64,000 bases of DNA from Cheilinus undulatus (lineage: Eukaryota; Chordata; Actinopteri; Labriformes; Labridae), in contig NC_054884.1 of assembly GCF_018320785.1 (NCBI RefSeq), positions 21,887,667-21,951,666 on the forward strand, given 5' to 3'. Position numbers and translations under genes: made by a program. Below the pieces are notes generated by a model. The model was given only the letters and a program-made list of their open reading frames with translations. It had not been told where the DNA came from and made no database searches. Numbering within the stretch: the first letter of the stretch is position 1; each line of letters starts with the position of its first letter. Below, piece by piece: positions 50,706 to 62,699 of the stretch.

Positions 50706-53149
50706 TATGGAGGCATAAAACCGCCAGGAGGTTGTTCTAGCAATAACTTCTTTGTATTTTTGCATTTTATTTAATGTTTTTTTTTTTAATTTCAGCCACT
50801 TGGACTAAAAGTTGAAGACTTGGGCCTGAAATGTTTTTTTTAAGACTTGTTTATGCCCAAACTGTGTGAATTGGCCATAACTCCAGTACTGGTCTGCAAT
50901 CTGAGTGCAGTGTGCAGTCTCTGGTAACAGCAATGAGACAGATGGTATGTATTTACAGCATGCTGTGTACAGGATGTCTATCCTTTAAAGTGAGCTCCAA
51001 TGTAATATTGAATCAGACAAATAAAGGCATCAGCTCATTAGTGAACCTTTTTGAATGTTTAAAAAGCAAATTATTTGTATTGATTAATAAACAGTGCTTT
51101 CCATTCTCTCCACACAAACAGAGTTCATTCAAATGTTTTATTAGCTTTTTTACTTGCATTTTAAAGTGCAGCATTAAGAAGTTATAACACAAACTGTCCC
51201 CGAGAAAATTAATTCATACCACAAGTTGCCAGAAAAGGCAGTGCAGTGAGAAAAAATCAAATGAAAACTGATGAACAATATCCGAAACATAATGCCCACA
51301 GGCAGCAAATTCTGCAAGCAAATTGTTTTCACTTGATTTGAAATAAATAATCTGTGGGAATAAAACATTCCTTGCATTAAACAAATGTTATTGCTTTTAA
51401 TACAGTTTAAGTGTCATCGATTTTTCATCATTTGTACGGTTGTACCTCTTCAAAAGGCACTCAAGCCAAACCAAACAAAAACAGTCTGAGAATAAGAGTA
51501 ATGATGTGAGACATGATGACAGCGACGATAATCTAACAACTCACAAGCCCTTTTCTGACAACAGCTCATAGCTTTGAAAACCAATGATGGAAAATGACAA
51601 CTAACACTTTTAACCTATTACAGTACTGGAACATCTCTTTACCTTGAGGTGAAATATTTTTATGCGTGAAAAAGAGGTTTTTAATAAGTGTCTCTTATTA
51701 TGAGACCACTCACAGTGCACAGACTGAAAAATTCTACTGTCATTTTGCAGGAGGTTGCTTCCACTTATGGCGTACAGGCACTTTATCCATTACTTAGATA
51801 GGAGCAGTGTTTTATGGTCTAAAACAAAAGGGCTCCTTGTGCCATGAATAATGCAAATCAATAGTATAATAAGTCATAGAGGCAGTGGAGACTGTAAAGA
51901 GCTGAAGGCTATCAGAGAAACACTTTAGCAGGTATAAGCTTATGTAAAAAATATTCACCAAAGCTAGAATTACCCCATCCAAGCTAAACTAAAGAAACAA
52001 CACATATACATGGAAATATACCAAAGGTACACAGTTAATATTCAGTTGAAGACCTTCAAGCTAGTAAATTATTAATGATAATACAGTGTGAGTCTGTGAA
52101 TAGATCACCTCTACATAAAGCTTTCCTTTTTCCCCCCAGATTAGGAATTTAAAAAAAAGTTTGGGATTTTTGTTTACCTATCTTAAAAATCAATCTGAAA
52201 ACCTCTTGGGATAAAGATATCTTGTTTTAGAGAAACTGGCTGAACTTCTATGTAAGCATTCAAAAGCAATGCCTGTGCAAGAAGGAAGACTAAAACATCC
52301 CAAAGTCCCATTTTGAAAATTCCTCCTCCTGTATGTAGGTCCTGGTGGGACTTAAAAAATAGATTTAAATAGTTTCTCTTTTGAACATATTTCAAAGCAA
52401 TTTCACTCAGGTTTTTTAATGAATATTTTTTATTCTAACATCAAAGTGCACACTCATTAATAGGCAATCTGTGCAGTACTTGACCTCCAAAGTCTAGTTT
52501 GTTTGATTAATGTGAGTGTGCCTTAAATGTCTTTCTCTTTAAACTCTTCCATTTAGCTTTTCGGGAAAACGTTTAAGAACTAAATTGAAGTTCCAGGTTT
52601 TTCTTTGTTTATTTTCCTGTGCAGTCCTGCCACTGCTATCAAACTCTGATGTAAAATATATCAGAAATTCAAGGAAAATCTATTGATTTTTTGTTTATTA
52701 AGTCCTTTTACATTGTTTGGAAATATGAAGGCATCTTCCTCAAGGATCATTTTTTTGTTCATATAAAAAGGAAACTTTAAACATACTGATTTTATGTTAC
52801 CCCATTTCCTTGAAAAAATTGCTGCATAAATATAATATGATACCGATTTCTGTTTGCAGTTTACTTTCCTGTGTAGCCTTCAGAAGACGCCTGGGGATGT
52901 GCCTCCTTGTTTTGATTTTTTTTTTTTCTTTTTTTGGCTTGTTGAGCAGTTTGAAATGAAATTCCCCAGAAAATCCCATTTGAATGAGCTGCATTTTTGT
53001 TAGAAGTGACTGTCAAAAACAATCTGTGCTCTCTTCTAACCGGTCCCTGAACAGAACAGGAGCTAGAGTCAGCTAAAACAGAAATGAAAAGCAGTGTGTC
53101 AGACAGGAGTGATTCAGTCATTATTGAGAATAAAACATCAGAAAGGTTT
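50706..53149 (-). other. nhlrc2 3' flank and intergenic
   Basis: The part nearest 53149 is probably nhlrc2 3' UTR (several AATAAA on the - strand at 52427-52700). Poly-T near 52918-52936. Otherwise nothing recognised. Confidence 0.45.
52427..52432 (-). promoter_or_regulatory. candidate nhlrc2 poly(A) signal (one of several)
   Basis: TTTATT around this position reads AATAAA on the - strand, about 0.7 kb after the nhlrc2 stop. Similar hexamers lie near 52608 and 52695. The real cleavage site cannot be fixed from sequence. Confidence 0.25.
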
Positions 53150-53412
53150 TTAGAAGGTGTGAGCCAATGACACAGTCACTACTCCATCTCCAAGTTTGGC
53201 ATTTAGTTGAAGAGGCTGGGTGAAGGAGGCAGCTTTCATCATACAGGTGTTACCTGTTTCCAGACAGTAGTAAACCCACACACCCAGAGTCAGGCTTGGA
53301 TTGCTGATAGATTCTTTTAGAACAGCTGGAAGTTTTGTTGTGATGGAGAGAGGCGTTGACAGATCCAAGATGTCACCTGTGACCAACTGATCTCCTAGAA
53401 GCCACTCGTTAC
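53150..53412 (-). CDS. nhlrc2: nhlrc2, last coding exon with stop
   Basis: Acceptor TATAG ends at 53413. The first two bases (GT) complete the Gly codon from the exon ending at 58481, then NEWLLGDQLVTGDIL follows, with VWVYYCLETGNTCMMKAASF and QPLQLNAKLGDG. Stop TAA at 53152-53150. The joined C-terminal part in this window is 269 residues. NEWLL, YYC, CMMK and QPLQ match the human NHLRC2 C-terminus as I recall it. Confidence 0.93.
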
Positions 53413-53504
53413 CTATAAAAAAACAGGGAGAAAGATTTTATAGTCCAAAATAGGCAGTGGGGAAGAACGGAAGTGAACGCTATGTGCAAAAACTGAAAAC
53501 ATAC

Positions 53505-53620
53505 ACTATATGACAAAAGTGTTAAGCTGCCTGACCATTACACCAGCATGGACTATGATGACAATGTATTCAAATACATGTATTTTAATTGGAGTCCTGA
53601 TTAGGATAAAAATGACCCTC
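53505..53620 (+). repeat. Tc1/mariner-like end fragment
   Basis: TACACTATATGACAAAAGTG with CTGACCATTACACC resembles the terminus of a known type of fish Tc1/mariner element (CTATATGGACAAAAGTATTG…GACCATTACACC). No transposase or second end seen. Lies in the last nhlrc2 intron. Confidence 0.45.
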
Positions 53621-55410
53621 CATGCAGGACAATTGTCAGTTTATCTTTGTTAATATGTTAACCAACATCAGGTCAGCATTTGTCCAACCTGGATAGGTAA
53701 CCAGACAGGTAATGTTCCAGATTAAGGTAAAAAAAATGTGACAGCTTTTCATCCAACAACTGACATTTCACTCAAACCATTTAACACCAACCTGCTGGTC
53801 AGGTAAAAAGTGTTTTATCACCTAGGTCACTGAGGCTTCTCCTCTGAGGACGAAGACTGTGCTTAGGAGATTTTCATGGTAATCCAAGAATAACTGTTAA
53901 GGGTGTGCTGACCAACCTTGCCATCCCCAGAGATGCTCTCCTCGCAAGGCTAAAAACAAGATGAGTCACAAAATGTGCTTGGTTCTGAAAGGGCAGAAAC
54001 GCCCTTTATCTGTATGAAAATATCAGTCGGACATTCAATTTTTTAAATTGAGTACGGCAAGGTGCTCCTCGTGTTCCATCTCAAGTCTGAGTGGTGCACA
54101 TCACGGCTAAATGGAGTCCTCTACAACATTATCCAGAAACCCAAATAACCCCACTGAATCAAACAGAGTGAGGACGAGTACATGACTGTACTGAAACACA
54201 GGGGTATTTTTAGAAACAGGCGCACAGCTAGAGAGTTTTGACCACTGAAAGATGAACGAAAGTCGTGAAAGAAAAGTGCCAGAACTTCTACTGTGAGAAA
54301 ATACTATGCTGGAGAGAGCATCAAATCTGTGTCAGCTGTGATTAATGAAACTGATGCTTAACATGAGCACCCAGGGACGCCATTTCTAAAAAGCCCCTAA
54401 AAACAATTTAGATGTGCTCGGCTGTTCTAACTTGATCCATTAAAATTCCTGCCTGTGCTCTGATGTGATCAGCATAAGTCTAGACTGGTATAATCGGACA
54501 GTGGCAGATCACGTAACATAGCCTGTTAGCTAATTATGTGAACCAAGGCATGTCGTCTTATCGAAATGTTCTAAAAATAGCCCGCTGATATCGCCGACTG
54601 CCTGCTGCGTCGCTCTGAATGATGGAAACACTTTTGTTCCAAAGCTAATGAATGGATCATCAACCGCATGATATCTCAAATCACTTCACACACAGACCAC
54701 GGGTCAGACTTCTGCTGATTACTATGTAATAACAGTGAACAAAGCCTTTTACTTGTATGAATCCTATATTCAAATGTCAGCTCCATGTATAAACCCATTG
54801 TTTCTGACTGAACTCAGTCATCCCTCTGCTCAGAACAAGAAGCTAATGTTGTGGGCTGACAGAGTGAGAATCTGCTTGTTGTTGCACAGTGGAAATGAAG
54901 GTTAAGCACCATTCACTTTTATTATTTTTGAACAGATTTATAAAGAAATGGGAGAGAGGTAGAAAGGACTGCAGAATAGGTTCATTTTAAGTGTTCAGAA
55001 CAAGTGTGGGTTGAAACTTGTGTAAAAACACTAATTTCTAAAGCCAATTGAAACAATAGCAAAGCTTTTGCTTAATATGAAGTATTACCGCCTACAATGG
55101 AATGGGATTTTGTCTGTTTTAAGCATAACATCGTGACTATGCTGTTATTTTCAACTCCCTTTTGTTACCTGATAACTCTTCAGCAGCAGATTATCAGGCA
55201 AACTTTATCCAACACTGCTGTCTTTATCAGATCTGCCTGTTTGCTATCCCGTGATAGTTACATCAGATCCCATGCCCTATTTAAACAATGCATTAGCAGC
55301 ATTTTATATCAGTTTTAACGCTTTATGTAGACACACTTAAATGCATACTGGTGATGATTTCATATCTGATAGCTCAGACTGCATACGGAAGTGGTCTAGG
55401 ATGTCCTCAT
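53621..55410. other. nhlrc2 last intron, nothing recognised
   Basis: No exon or element recognised. Confidence 0.45.
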
Positions 55411-55416
55411 CCTAAT

Positions 55417-56100
55417 TACCTCTGCCAAGGAGGTTATGTGATCGGACGGGTTTGTTAGTTTGTTAGTTTGTTTGTAAGCAATATAACTCAAAAAGTTGTG
55501 GACGGATTTCCATGAAATTTTCAGGAAATGTCAAAAATGGCATAAGGAAGAACTGATTCAATTTTGGGAGTGATCCGGATCACGGTCTGGATCCAAGAAT
55601 TTTTTTTAAGGATTCTGTACTATTGAGAGATAGGGCTAATGGCGGAGGTCTGCGCTGTTCCCACTTTACACCAGGAGATGGTGGACATGAGTAACTTCAA
55701 TCCCAGCAGCAGTTGTTGGGTGTGTTTCTATTCAAAGTTTTGGAGTTTATAGAGAGTTTGAAAGATGCACGCCCAGTCAAGGAGACGAGTCGGAGCGTAA
55801 CAGAGAATGTCAGCGGACTGAAGCGAGAATACTCACAATGCTGGGAGGAATAGAGGAATATTCACCCTCTGCCATGACTTCCGGTTGTCCAGTGAGACCA
55901 TGGGTGCATCTGTTGGCACCTGTAGCGAAAGCCAATGCTTCGCCTCACCCTGTTTCTACCCCACCGGGGAAGGAGGAAATCGGCGAATGCCATGGTGGGG
56001 GGCACATGGGGACAGATCCAGGAATTTTTAAAAGGATTCGTCTCTATTGGGAGCCAGGGCTAATGGCAGAGGTCTGCGCTCTCCGAGTGCTTTTCTAGTT
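55417..56100 (+). repeat. fish dispersed repeat (CCTCTGCCAAGGAGGTTATGT type) with internal insertion
   Basis: Begins CCTCTGCCAAGGAGG, then GTTTGTTAGTTTGTTTGTAA, GATCCGGATCACGGTCTGGATCC, and ends GGAGGTCTGCGCTGTTCC (55650). The end block is repeated at 56017-56095 as GCAGAGGTCTGCGCTCTCCG plus AGTGC, the more complete end. The ~350 bases between may be an insertion or part of a second copy. Confidence 0.6.
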
Positions 56101-57179
56101 GGATTGGTTGTGTAGATGCAACATGCACTGGCATGCATTAAAGTCAACCCCATCGACAAATGTGACCTGCTGCATTTTACTTGTATCCAAAAAGCAAAGC
56201 CTAATTAATGCCACCCAGCCTCTCTAGGATTGATGGGAATTGCAGTTTTTTTTAGAAATCTTGACAGCTCAGAAAAGGAGCTGTTCATTGACTCCATAGG
56301 GACTCTTCACTTGGTAATGTTCTGTGGTTATATATTCTTAAAACTACTACAAAATTGAGAGAAAAAAAAATTGTTCAAATGGGTGCAGTTCCCATTGCCC
56401 ATTAAAAGGAGCCAGCTCTTAAAACTTTCTCGTCCGTGAGCAACACATCACATTATCACCATGACCTTTCATACCATGTTTATGACAAAATGAAGGAGAA
56501 AAGTGGTTAAAAAAGCCTTAGCCTTGTGGCCAGTTTATCCCCATTCATTTGTACCACCAGTGGCTTCACTGCACACAACATGCAGGGATACCAGCCTAAG
56601 GTAAGAGAGTCACAAATTTGATGCATAGGCTGTTGATTGCAAAAGAGGCAGGTGTCTGAGTCTTGATATCAGGGCTTACTGAAGATGTATTGTCAATGCA
56701 CAGGGTGGTCCTGTGCGGCACTGTAGTCGAATGTTATCCAAAAGCCCAAATCAGATCATTAATCCATGATAATGAATCGTCTTAAACTCTTAGGGAACTT
56801 TAACAGTGCCATGCCAAGGGTATTCTCTTTGTTAAAGAAAAGGCTTTACCCAGCTAAAAATTCAAGCCTTAAATTCTGCAGAATTCATTAATTGGTGTAT
56901 TTGTGTATGTTGGTCAACTCTGTTGTACAAAGAAAATGTAAGCTAGTCTTTTAACTACTAAAAAAGATATTAATTATCCGTCTGATCTGTTGTCCTTCTA
57001 TTCTGTGTGTGGAAAATATTTATCATTGTAGGTCATTTGTTATTATTTCATGGCTTTTTCAGATACCCTCATTGTTACAACCAGCAAATGCAGTGACCCT
57101 TTTAACTTAGCTAACAATATTAGATAGCAAAACAGAAAGAAACTAAATTCATTAACATTGGCACTGAACCCTTAATGGC

Positions 57180-57345
57180 AGTATATTTTTTAAACTTTAT
57201 TTTGTCTGTTTCTGCCTCAATGAGTAGGACAGTGGACAGCCCAGGAAACAGGGACGAGACAGTAGGAAATGACATGCAAGACAGAAGTCTGAACCCTTCC
57301 TGTCTGTTTCTAAGATGACAGCCTCTTAATACAGGATGGTCAACA
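57180..57345 (-). repeat. tRNA-derived SINE, - strand copy
   Basis: Reverse strand shows GGGTTCAGACTTC (B box-like), CATGTCATTTCCTACTGTCT, CCTGTTTCCTG, TCCACTGTCCTACTC and AAAATAAAG, parallel to the copy at 38808-38965. Confidence 0.5.
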
Positions 57346-57419
57346 TGACAGCTAGGCTTTCAGTGCCCTGCAGCAGTCTTTAATTTTGAGGGCTTGTTTT
57401 TTTGCGTGTGTTTTGCTAA

Positions 57420-58150
57420 GCTCTTTTGAGCTAGTTAGCTAACTTATTTTACTGCTGAAGTTACATTGGCATTATAGTTTTTTGTGTTATGTACTTTTCC
57501 TATTTGTTTCTAAGTATTTCTGAGCTAGCTAGCCAGCCAACTGGCTAAGCTTGTCAATAACTGACTTATCAGGGGCTTCTCAGGTAGTTAGATAAGCTGA
57601 CTTACTGTGAGATGCAACAACCTCCCTTAAGCACTGAATTTATGGTTGAAGTATAATGCTTAAAGTATTGTTCTCATGCGTTTGTCAATAACTACCTAAC
57701 TTATGAGGAGCTTCTTAACTTAGCTAGCTAGGTTAGCTGACTTGTAAAACAAATCAACTTTCCTTTAGCATGAATTTACAGTGTAAGTGTAATGTTGAAG
57801 GTATTGTGCATTTCTAAGCTCGCGAACTTAGATATATTAGCTAGCTGAGCTTGTTAGCTAACTTATTAAAATACTGACGTTACAGTGGTAATCTTATTTT
57901 TTGGTATTATTTACTTTTTTATTCCAAGTATTTATGAGCTAGCTAGATAGCCGACTAGCTAAGTCTGTCAATAACTAAGTCTTTTAAACTTAGTTGGCTA
58001 AATTAGTTGACCTGTTGTAGGACAAAATAACCCCCTTTAGCACAGAGTTTATATTGGTGGCATAATGCTGAAGGCATTGTACTTCAGTATTTCTAAGTTA
58101 GCTTACACAGATAAATTAGCTAGCTGAGCTTGTAAGCTAGGGAAAACATG
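57420..58150. repeat. TAGC-rich tandem repeat, ~410-bp period
   Basis: GAGCTAGTTAGCTAACTTATT (57429) recurs at 57847 (418 bases), followed in both by an A/T stretch and TATTTCTGAGCTAGCTAG or TATTTATGAGCTAGCTAG. TTAGCACTGAATTTATGG-type blocks at 57629, 57762 and 58036 show an internal sub-repeat. In the last nhlrc2 intron. Confidence 0.75.
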
Positions 58151-58480
58151 CAAGCAAAATGTTTTGTTGGTATGCTTTTTACTTTTCATTTTAAACAGAA
58201 TGAATGAGAGGAATGAAATGCTTTTTTTGCTTAAACTTTTTTTGGAAAGTCACCAAAGCAATGTTTTTTTTTTAATGATAAAGGATGTGGCATGTTAGAT
58301 CTGTCACTGTAATCACTGTTAGCATGAGATATGCCATGCAACAATGCAGCAAAAGAAGCTTAACAACAAGTAGGCTGCTTTTAGGTGCCTAAAAGTAAAT
58401 GTATTTAAGCTTATATAGTTTAAATTTGATCATACAGCCTACATGAAGGACATTTGTAACAATAATTGAACTTGTCTCAC

Positions 58481-58694
58481 CCTCAGCAGAGAGCACCCAG
58501 CAGCTGGGAGCCTCCTCAGTAAGCTTGGTTCCTTGAGGAAGTGACAGGGTGAGTGACATGACGAGAGTCTGGCCTGCAGTAACGGCCACTGCTGGCAGTT
58601 CTTTCCGGGGAGCTGATTTAGGCAACGTTGGGGCTTTGGTGGGACGTAGAGGCTTTGAGGGTACGGAGTCTGTACAGTCCATGGAGACAGGGAA
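58481..58694 (-). CDS. nhlrc2: nhlrc2, linker / start of C-terminal domain exon
   Basis: 214 bases, entering in phase 0 after a TTTTGTCCAG acceptor and ending with one base of a split Gly codon before donor GTGAG (58480-58476). It encodes a Pro/Ser/Lys-rich linker (LPKSAPRKE) followed by TLSLPQGTKLTEEAPSCW, the start of the beta-sheet C-terminal domain of NHLRC2. Preceded by a 201-bp intron and followed by a 5.07-kb intron full of repeats. Confidence 0.92.
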
Positions 58695-58895
58695 CTGGAC
58701 AAAAGAAAGATTTAGGATATTCAGAGTAAAGAGGAGCAAGGGCAAAGCTATTGACTCTTGTAATGTCTTTTTTTTGGCTTGTAGCCAAAATCCTCAAGTA
58801 CAAACGCTTGTACTACAAATGTATTACTTTCACACACAAGTCCAAAATGTTGTGCTTCCTCACATTTGGAAACAAGACTCTCACACAGGACTCAC

Positions 58896-59105
58896 CAGTG
58901 AGACAGTCTTGGAAGCCAGGTCCAGCACTTTGATTTGGTGATTGTTGGTATCAGCCATGTAGAGAAGTTTGCCGCTGTCGCCTACACAAAGTCCTCCTGG
59001 TTCATTAAAGCAGGATTTGTCAAATTCAGGGCCCAGAGTCGCTCCAGCTTCTCCAGTCCCTGCTAATGTACTACACTGCTTCATCTTTGGATCAATCACT
59101 TTGAT
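58896..59105 (-). CDS. nhlrc2: nhlrc2, NHL-repeat exon
   Basis: 70 codons, phase 0 at both ends, bounded by acceptor TTTCAG (59106 upward) and donor GTGAGT (58895 downward). It starts [20 protein letters not shown] and contains [20 protein letters not shown] and [11 protein letters not shown], the last NHL propeller blade. The 90-bp intron to the previous exon is short, as is common in fish genes. Confidence 0.93.
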
Positions 59106-59195
59106 CTGAAAAATAAAGGTGATGTTTGGTGTTTCTACATGCTTTAAGGTCAAACACATGCTATCAACACGTGCCTTGTGACATGCACCAGTTAC

Positions 59196-59318
59196 CTTGT
59201 GGTTGTATGAGTCGGCCACATAGAGCAGGCTTTGTTCAGGAGCCCAGGCAACACCGAGAGGATGCTGCAGCTTGGCATCCACGCCTTTGCCGTCTACATC
59301 CCCGAAAGCAAAAAGATT
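59196..59318 (-). CDS. nhlrc2: nhlrc2, NHL-repeat exon (partial gene)
   Basis: Exon of NHLRC2, a cytosolic protein with an N-terminal thioredoxin-like domain, an NHL beta-propeller and a C-terminal beta-rich domain. Seen on the - strand: acceptor CAG just before 59318, 41 codons in phase 0, donor GTAAC from 59195. The peptide begins [20 protein letters not shown] and contains [11 protein letters not shown], a typical NHL repeat motif and a close match to human NHLRC2 as I recall it. Earlier exons (thioredoxin domain and first NHL repeats) are not recognised up to 64000, so the intron at the right is at least 4.7 kb. Confidence 0.92.
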
Positions 59319-59907
59319 CTGGTTCAAAGACAGAAATGTTAAGAAGAGATCAGATGAAGACATGCGTATAAATGCCTAAACTGCAACTTGTGACACCTTT
59401 GGTTAACATCAGCAAAGAACATCATATGATCTAAATTTGCAAAGAACCTCCAAGGGAATTTTATTTCTGGAAAGAGAAGCAAGGGAGGCATCTAAACTGT
59501 CAAAATACACAGAGAAACCAAGCGACAGTCATTTCAATAGATTGTAAATCATCAGATATGCTAAATAAAATTGGTCCTGTGATGTACAAGATGTTTCAAT
59601 AATTGAAAGAAAAACGAAAACATTAATGTAGTATTATTTTTGTTGGACAGATTGTCAATTGTGTAAAATGTCCCATGACTCCTCTCCAGCTCATTAAATC
59701 TCCACAGCTGCAGAGTTCACCTAATAGAGCCTTTAAAGTAAGAAAAAAGCAGTATGGAAAAAAATCTTTAATTGCCATAAATGTATCCCCCGTGGGTTCT
59801 CTTAAAAATCACAAGTTCATCTCCACTGCAGGGGTGAGACCTCAGAGACAGCTGTCTGTAGAAAAGTGACTGATTCCAGCAGTATGAAGGGAGTCCATAG
59901 CTAATGC
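59319..59907 (-). other. nhlrc2 intron, left part
   Basis: Intronic; nothing recognised before the DD37E element. Confidence 0.5.
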
Positions 59908-61450
59908 AATGCTTTCCACATTATTAAGCAAATTACATTTTTCTCTTATGTTCTGAAATGTTAATGCAAATGACAGTCAGAGTATTTTTCAAGTCATCAG
60001 CTGTTAGAGCATTATTCAAATGCTTTTGAACAAACTTCATAATGATAACCATTTTTTTTAATAACTGAAAACCTCAGAAATGCACTTTTCCACATTATAA
60101 AGCACAACAGTTTTAAAATATTTTTTGGTTGTAAAGAACTGAAAATGGTCGTTTGTTGAATTTGCAGCATTAGGAGGTCATATTTACTGAAATCAAAAGC
60201 TATTTCAATCAAAAACATCTTAATAGGCAAAGTTACATAAAGACCACTTCTTTGATATCACCTTCAGAATTCTTGCATCCATTGAACTTGTGAGTTTTTG
60301 GAGAGTTTCTGCATGAATTTCTTTGCAGGATGCCAGAATAGCCTCCCAGAGCTGGTGTTTTGATGTGAACTGCCTCCCACCCTCACAGATCTTTAGCTTG
60401 AGGATGCTCCAAAGGTTCTCAACAGGGTTGAGGTGAGGAGAGGATGGGGGCCACACCATGAGTTTCTCTTCTTTTATGTCCATAGCAGCCAAAGACACAG
60501 AGGTATTCTTTGCAGCATGAGATGGTGCATTGTCATGCATGAAGAAAATTTTGCTACAGAAGGAACTGCTCTTCTTTCTTTACCATGGAAGAAAGTGGTC
60601 AGTCAGAAACTCTATATACTTTGCCGAGGTCATTTTCACACCTTCAAGGACCCTAAAGGGGCCTACCAGCTTTCTCCTCATGAATCTGGCCTAAAACAGG
60701 ACTCCGCCCCCTCCTTGCTGATGTCACAGCCTTATTGGGACATGGTGGCCATCCACCAACCATCCACTACTCCTCCATCTGGACCATCTGGGGTTGCACA
60801 ACACTCATCAGTCATCAAGACTGTTTGAAAATGAGTCTTCATGTATTTCTTGGCCCACTGCAACTGTTTCTGCTTGTGAGCACTGGATTGGGCGGCAGAA
60901 CAGTAGGTTTATGCACGAATACAAGCCTCTGGAGGATCCTACACCTTGTGGTTGGTGGGACTCCAGACACAACAGCAGCTTCAAACACCTGTTTGCTGCT
61001 TTGTAATGGCATTTTAGCATCTGCTCTCTTAATCTCATGAATTTGCCTGGTAGAAACCTTCCTCATGCCTTTATCCACACAAACCCGTCTGTGCTCTGAA
61101 TCAGCCACAAATTTCTTCACAGTGTGTTGATTATGATTAATTTTTTGTGAATTATCTAATGTTGCCATTCCTTTTCCAAGGCATTACACTACTTGACACT
61201 TTTCGGCAGCAGAGAGATCCTTTTTCTTTCCCATATTGCTTGAAACCTGTGGCCTGCTTAATAATGTGGAACAGTGCATTTTGAGGTTTTTATTTAAAAG
61301 AAAATGTTAATCATTATGACGTTTGTTCAAAAACATTTGAATTATGCCCTAATGGCTGATGACTTGAAAAATACAGAGTATTTTTCAAGTCATCAGCCAT
61401 TTTGGAAAATAAGAGAAAAATGTCATTTGCTTAATAATGTGGAAAAATGG
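59908..61450 (-). mobile_element. Tc1/mariner element, DD37E type, near full length
   Basis: Inverted ends of about 200 bp: TTTCCACATTATTAAGCAAA at the left and its reverse at 61424-61445, each with an inner copy (60087; about 61254-61272), so IR/DR-like. Inside an nhlrc2 intron. The right arm holds a perfect 23-bp hairpin (61352-61400). Confidence 0.8.
60220..61234 (-). pseudogene. DD37E transposase, broken
   Basis: Starts MGKKKDLSAAEK (ATG at 61234), then an HTH region (KINHNQHTVKKFVAD, GMRKVSTRQIHEIKRAD) and RCILQRLVFVHKP-like sequence. Catalytic Asp in TDECCATPDGPDG (60809-60807), Asp in HDNAPSHAAKN (60534-60532), Glu in NPVENLW (60420-60418). 37 residues lie between the second Asp and the Glu in one open frame (60540-60220). 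Stops or frameshifts occur near 61187, 60840 and 60600-60720. This spacing separates it from the DD34E Tc1 at 18.9 kb. Confidence 0.8.
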
Positions 61451-62699
61451 TGTATGTTAACAAAAGCGTTTGTTTGACATCAATTTAACTTCTTGGCAGA
61501 AATATCTAGTCTCTGTCTTGTTGAGAAGAAGACATGATACCACTCACAACACCATGTCTGTTTATCAAGCCCAAGCAAGCAGATGGTTAGCCTAGCTTAG
61601 CATTGAGACCAGTAAATAGTTAACATGGCTAGTCTGGCTCTCTCAAGATAACAAAATGTGTACTTCTCTAATCAATCCAGTCAATATATAAAGAGCAAAG
61701 AGAACAGCCTGCAGTGGGCTTGCTAAAACTGCAAACTGCTAAGAAATAATCCGACAAATAACCTCCAACAAACCATATCTTGTTACACTGACACTTTCTT
61801 TTGGATGGTCAGACACTTTGTTTTCACACTCTGTAAGCAGCAGCCTGAGGCCGTCATTATCAACTACACTGTACGGTTTCACATCTTACGAATTAAACAT
61901 ACAAGTGCTGCTTGTAAACTTCTTATCCCATTTAGAAGTTTAAGGAAATTTTGACTTTACACCAGTGCTGGCTGGGACGGCACACAGTGGTGTAGCGAGC
62001 CTAGCTGTTGTTGCTAACTGTTTATAAAGCTGGTGACTTGTCATGTGTAGCTGGAAGTTGGTTGTGTTGCTGCTGTATTTTGCCATCTTTCTGCACAGCT
62101 TGCATATTGACTCATGTCCAACTCACGACTAGTGTATCTTGATCTAAGGCGCATGTTGCATACTGTAGTTTAGTGTCTGCTGCTGCCTACTGAGTTAACT
62201 GCACCTTAGGGGATGTGCATTTAAGAACTGCCATCACGGCATTAATGACCATTTTGATTCTGTAACATCTGTGTCAATACATGTATTGGCAAGGATTATG
62301 TGAAAATATATTGCCATATCCGTTTTTAGAGCACAGGCCAACAATACAACATCTAGTTAGTTAACACTCCCACACCTCTAAATATTCAAATTACACAAAC
62401 CATACAATCTTGTAACCTTGCAAGCAGATGTATTTGCTTTAAAAGAGTTTACATTGGTCCACAATACATACAGTTAAACTAAACTTTTGAAAGTCTTAAA
62501 TATTGTTTTAATATGACAGAGCTGCTAATATGACAGTGACTCTTGAAAATCTGTGGCAAGGTGGGTCAAAGCAGACTCAACCTCTTAGCAAGGCAATGCT
62601 CACTGATGAAGAATAGGCACTGTGCCTCCTTTAAGAGCACCTAAAGTCACTGTTCTGGGATGTGATGTGAAATCCTTCTCTCATTATGTGATACTCTGT
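61451..62699. other. nhlrc2 intron, nothing recognised
   Basis: No exon, RNA gene or element recognised. Confidence 0.45.
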
